Part shown: positions 12,612-13,203 of the stretch, one piece after another | Layout: each line of letters begins with the position of its first letter | Numbering within the stretch: the first letter of the stretch is position 1 | From: Acidobacteriota bacterium | GTDB taxonomy: Bacteria; Acidobacteriota; Terriglobia; Terriglobales; Acidobacteriaceae | NCBI GenBank assembly: GCA_021798235.1 | Contig: JAJZMO010000266.1 | Location: 1-13,203, forward strand | Direction: 5' to 3' | DNA: 13,203 nt | Notes under the pieces: model-generated | What the model was told of the DNA's origin: nothing | Database searches by the model: none | The model's input: the letters and a program-made list of their open reading frames with translations, nothing else | Program-made: the position numbers and the translations under genes

Positions 12612-13007
12612 GGCACTACCGAATCGAATACATCTTTCAGAATCGAACCACGAGGCGTGCCTCGAAGATCGGCAAAACCCAAACCGGATAGTATGGCCCC
12701 GCCAGCCGGCAAAATCCAGCAGTTCCTTGGGGCATTTACCTGGGAGTGACGGGGTGGATGCGTTGAGTCAGCCTATCTTTACTCGATCTCAGGCATCGGG
12801 CTCCCGAGGTATGTGTCGTCCAAAAGCTCGCGCTTCGAAGCGCGGAGTCCTTCCGAGAGTCTCTGGGCTCCATTTAGTGCATTGGTTGTCCGTTCGTTCC
12901 TACCAAAAGGGCCAAGGCACTCATCTACAACGATTTGTGCGCGCCCGAATAGGATACGTATCGGGAAACGGGGCAGCCTTCAGCAATATACCCCCCAACC
13001 CATCCCG
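12612..13007. other. Gene-free stretch right of the Ig-like protein gene
   Basis: No convincing gene, tRNA or rRNA is visible. The only structure is a perfect 16-bp palindrome CGCGCTTCGAAGCGCG at 12829-12844 and a small GAGGC-gt-GCCTC palindrome near 12643-12654. A 66-codon open minus-strand frame (12782-12979) has no usable start. Confidence 0.5.
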
Positions 13008-13034
13008 CCTTCGCGCTCTTGGCGCCTTCGCGGT
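13008..13034. repeat. Short 17-bp-period repeat
   Basis: CCTTCGCG occurs at 13008-13015 and 13025-13032, with CTCTTGGCG between, giving a 17-bp period. The minus strand reads ACCGCGAAGGCGCCAAGAGC. I know this GAAGGCGCAAAGGCGCGAAGG-like sequence as a dispersed intergenic repeat in many bacteria; its short translation (REGAKSAKAG) is a typical artefact of it. Confidence 0.5.
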
Positions 13035-13099
13035 AGATTTCCACCCCCAAATCGCCGGGAATTACCCCGAAAATTGCTATCCTGAAAGTAAGGACATAC

Positions 13100-13134
13100 A
13101 AAAAGGCGGCTCCCCGATCGGAGCCGCCTTTTTT
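13100..13134. terminator. Strong bidirectional intrinsic terminator
   Basis: AAAAAGGCGGCTCC pairs with GGAGCCGCCTTTTT around a 6-nt loop, with T-runs on both strands (six T on plus, five on minus). No gene ends directly upstream on the plus strand in this window, so it probably serves a minus-strand gene entering from beyond base 13203. Bases 13135-13203 show no gene. Confidence 0.9.
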
Positions 13135-13203
13135 CTGTCCCCGTGCACGCAAAACAGGAGATTCCCACTGGAAACCTCCTCAAAAACACTAGTCCACCCT
13201 TTA

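Noticed and set aside
12782..12979. 66-codon open minus-strand frame with a protein-like sequence (...RLSEGLRASKRELLDDTYLG...)
   Set aside because: It has no ATG, GTG or TTG near its beginning, no RBS and contains the 16-bp palindrome; it could be chance or a remnant, so it is not called as a gene.
12925..13152. 75-aa minus-strand frame containing YREGAKSAKAGW
   Set aside because: This is the usual spurious translation of the GAAGGCGC intergenic repeat, and it runs across the terminator.

Overview
The window looks like chromosomal DNA of a high-GC bacterium, most likely an acidobacterium of the Terriglobia type (Acidobacterium, Granulicella, Terriglobus, Edaphobacter and relatives). The evidence is indirect. 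Codons are strongly C/G-ending, secreted DUF1080 and Ig-like lipoproteins are present, and the intergenic DNA is full of palindromic repeats of the GTCATCCCGACC...GGGACCTGC kind that I remember from that group. No rRNA, tRNA, transposase, phage gene or CRISPR array was seen.

Left and centre (1-9256) is a housekeeping block. It holds arginase, a small unknown protein, serine hydroxymethyltransferase (glyA), a secreted DUF1080 protein, purM, a small minus-strand lipoprotein, purN, tsaD (minus strand) and a CCA-adding enzyme/poly(A) polymerase-type nucleotidyltransferase (divergent from tsaD). GlyA makes the one-carbon folate units from which the 10-formyl-THF used by PurN is derived, and PurN and PurM are steps 3 and 5 of IMP synthesis, so these three form a loose one-carbon/purine neighbourhood. 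TsaD and the CCA-adding enzyme both mature tRNA and share a 59-bp divergent intergenic region.

Right (9257-13203) is an accessory-like zone. It has an unrecognised 257-aa protein with clearly lower GC, a 57-aa protein with a near-perfect Shine-Dalgarno sequence and an acidic DxDxDGDSH tail, about 700 bp packed with palindromic repeats, a secreted or lipid-anchored protein with an Ig-like domain, and about 0.6 kb of gene-free DNA ending in a strong bidirectional terminator.

The most interesting observations are: (1) a palindromic repeat module lies in frame inside the essential gene tsaD, adding about 32 residues between the metal-binding HxxxH and the SGGHT nucleotide-binding segment; (2) a 17-bp identical piece of that module recurs 3.7 kb away, nested inside a second, unrelated repeat type; (3) four genes carry a TANNNT box 5-6 nt before the start codon, the signature of leaderless transcription; (4) two minus-strand scraps encode a matching SACREW...GY peptide with mostly codon-like divergence, suggesting remnants of one unknown gene family.
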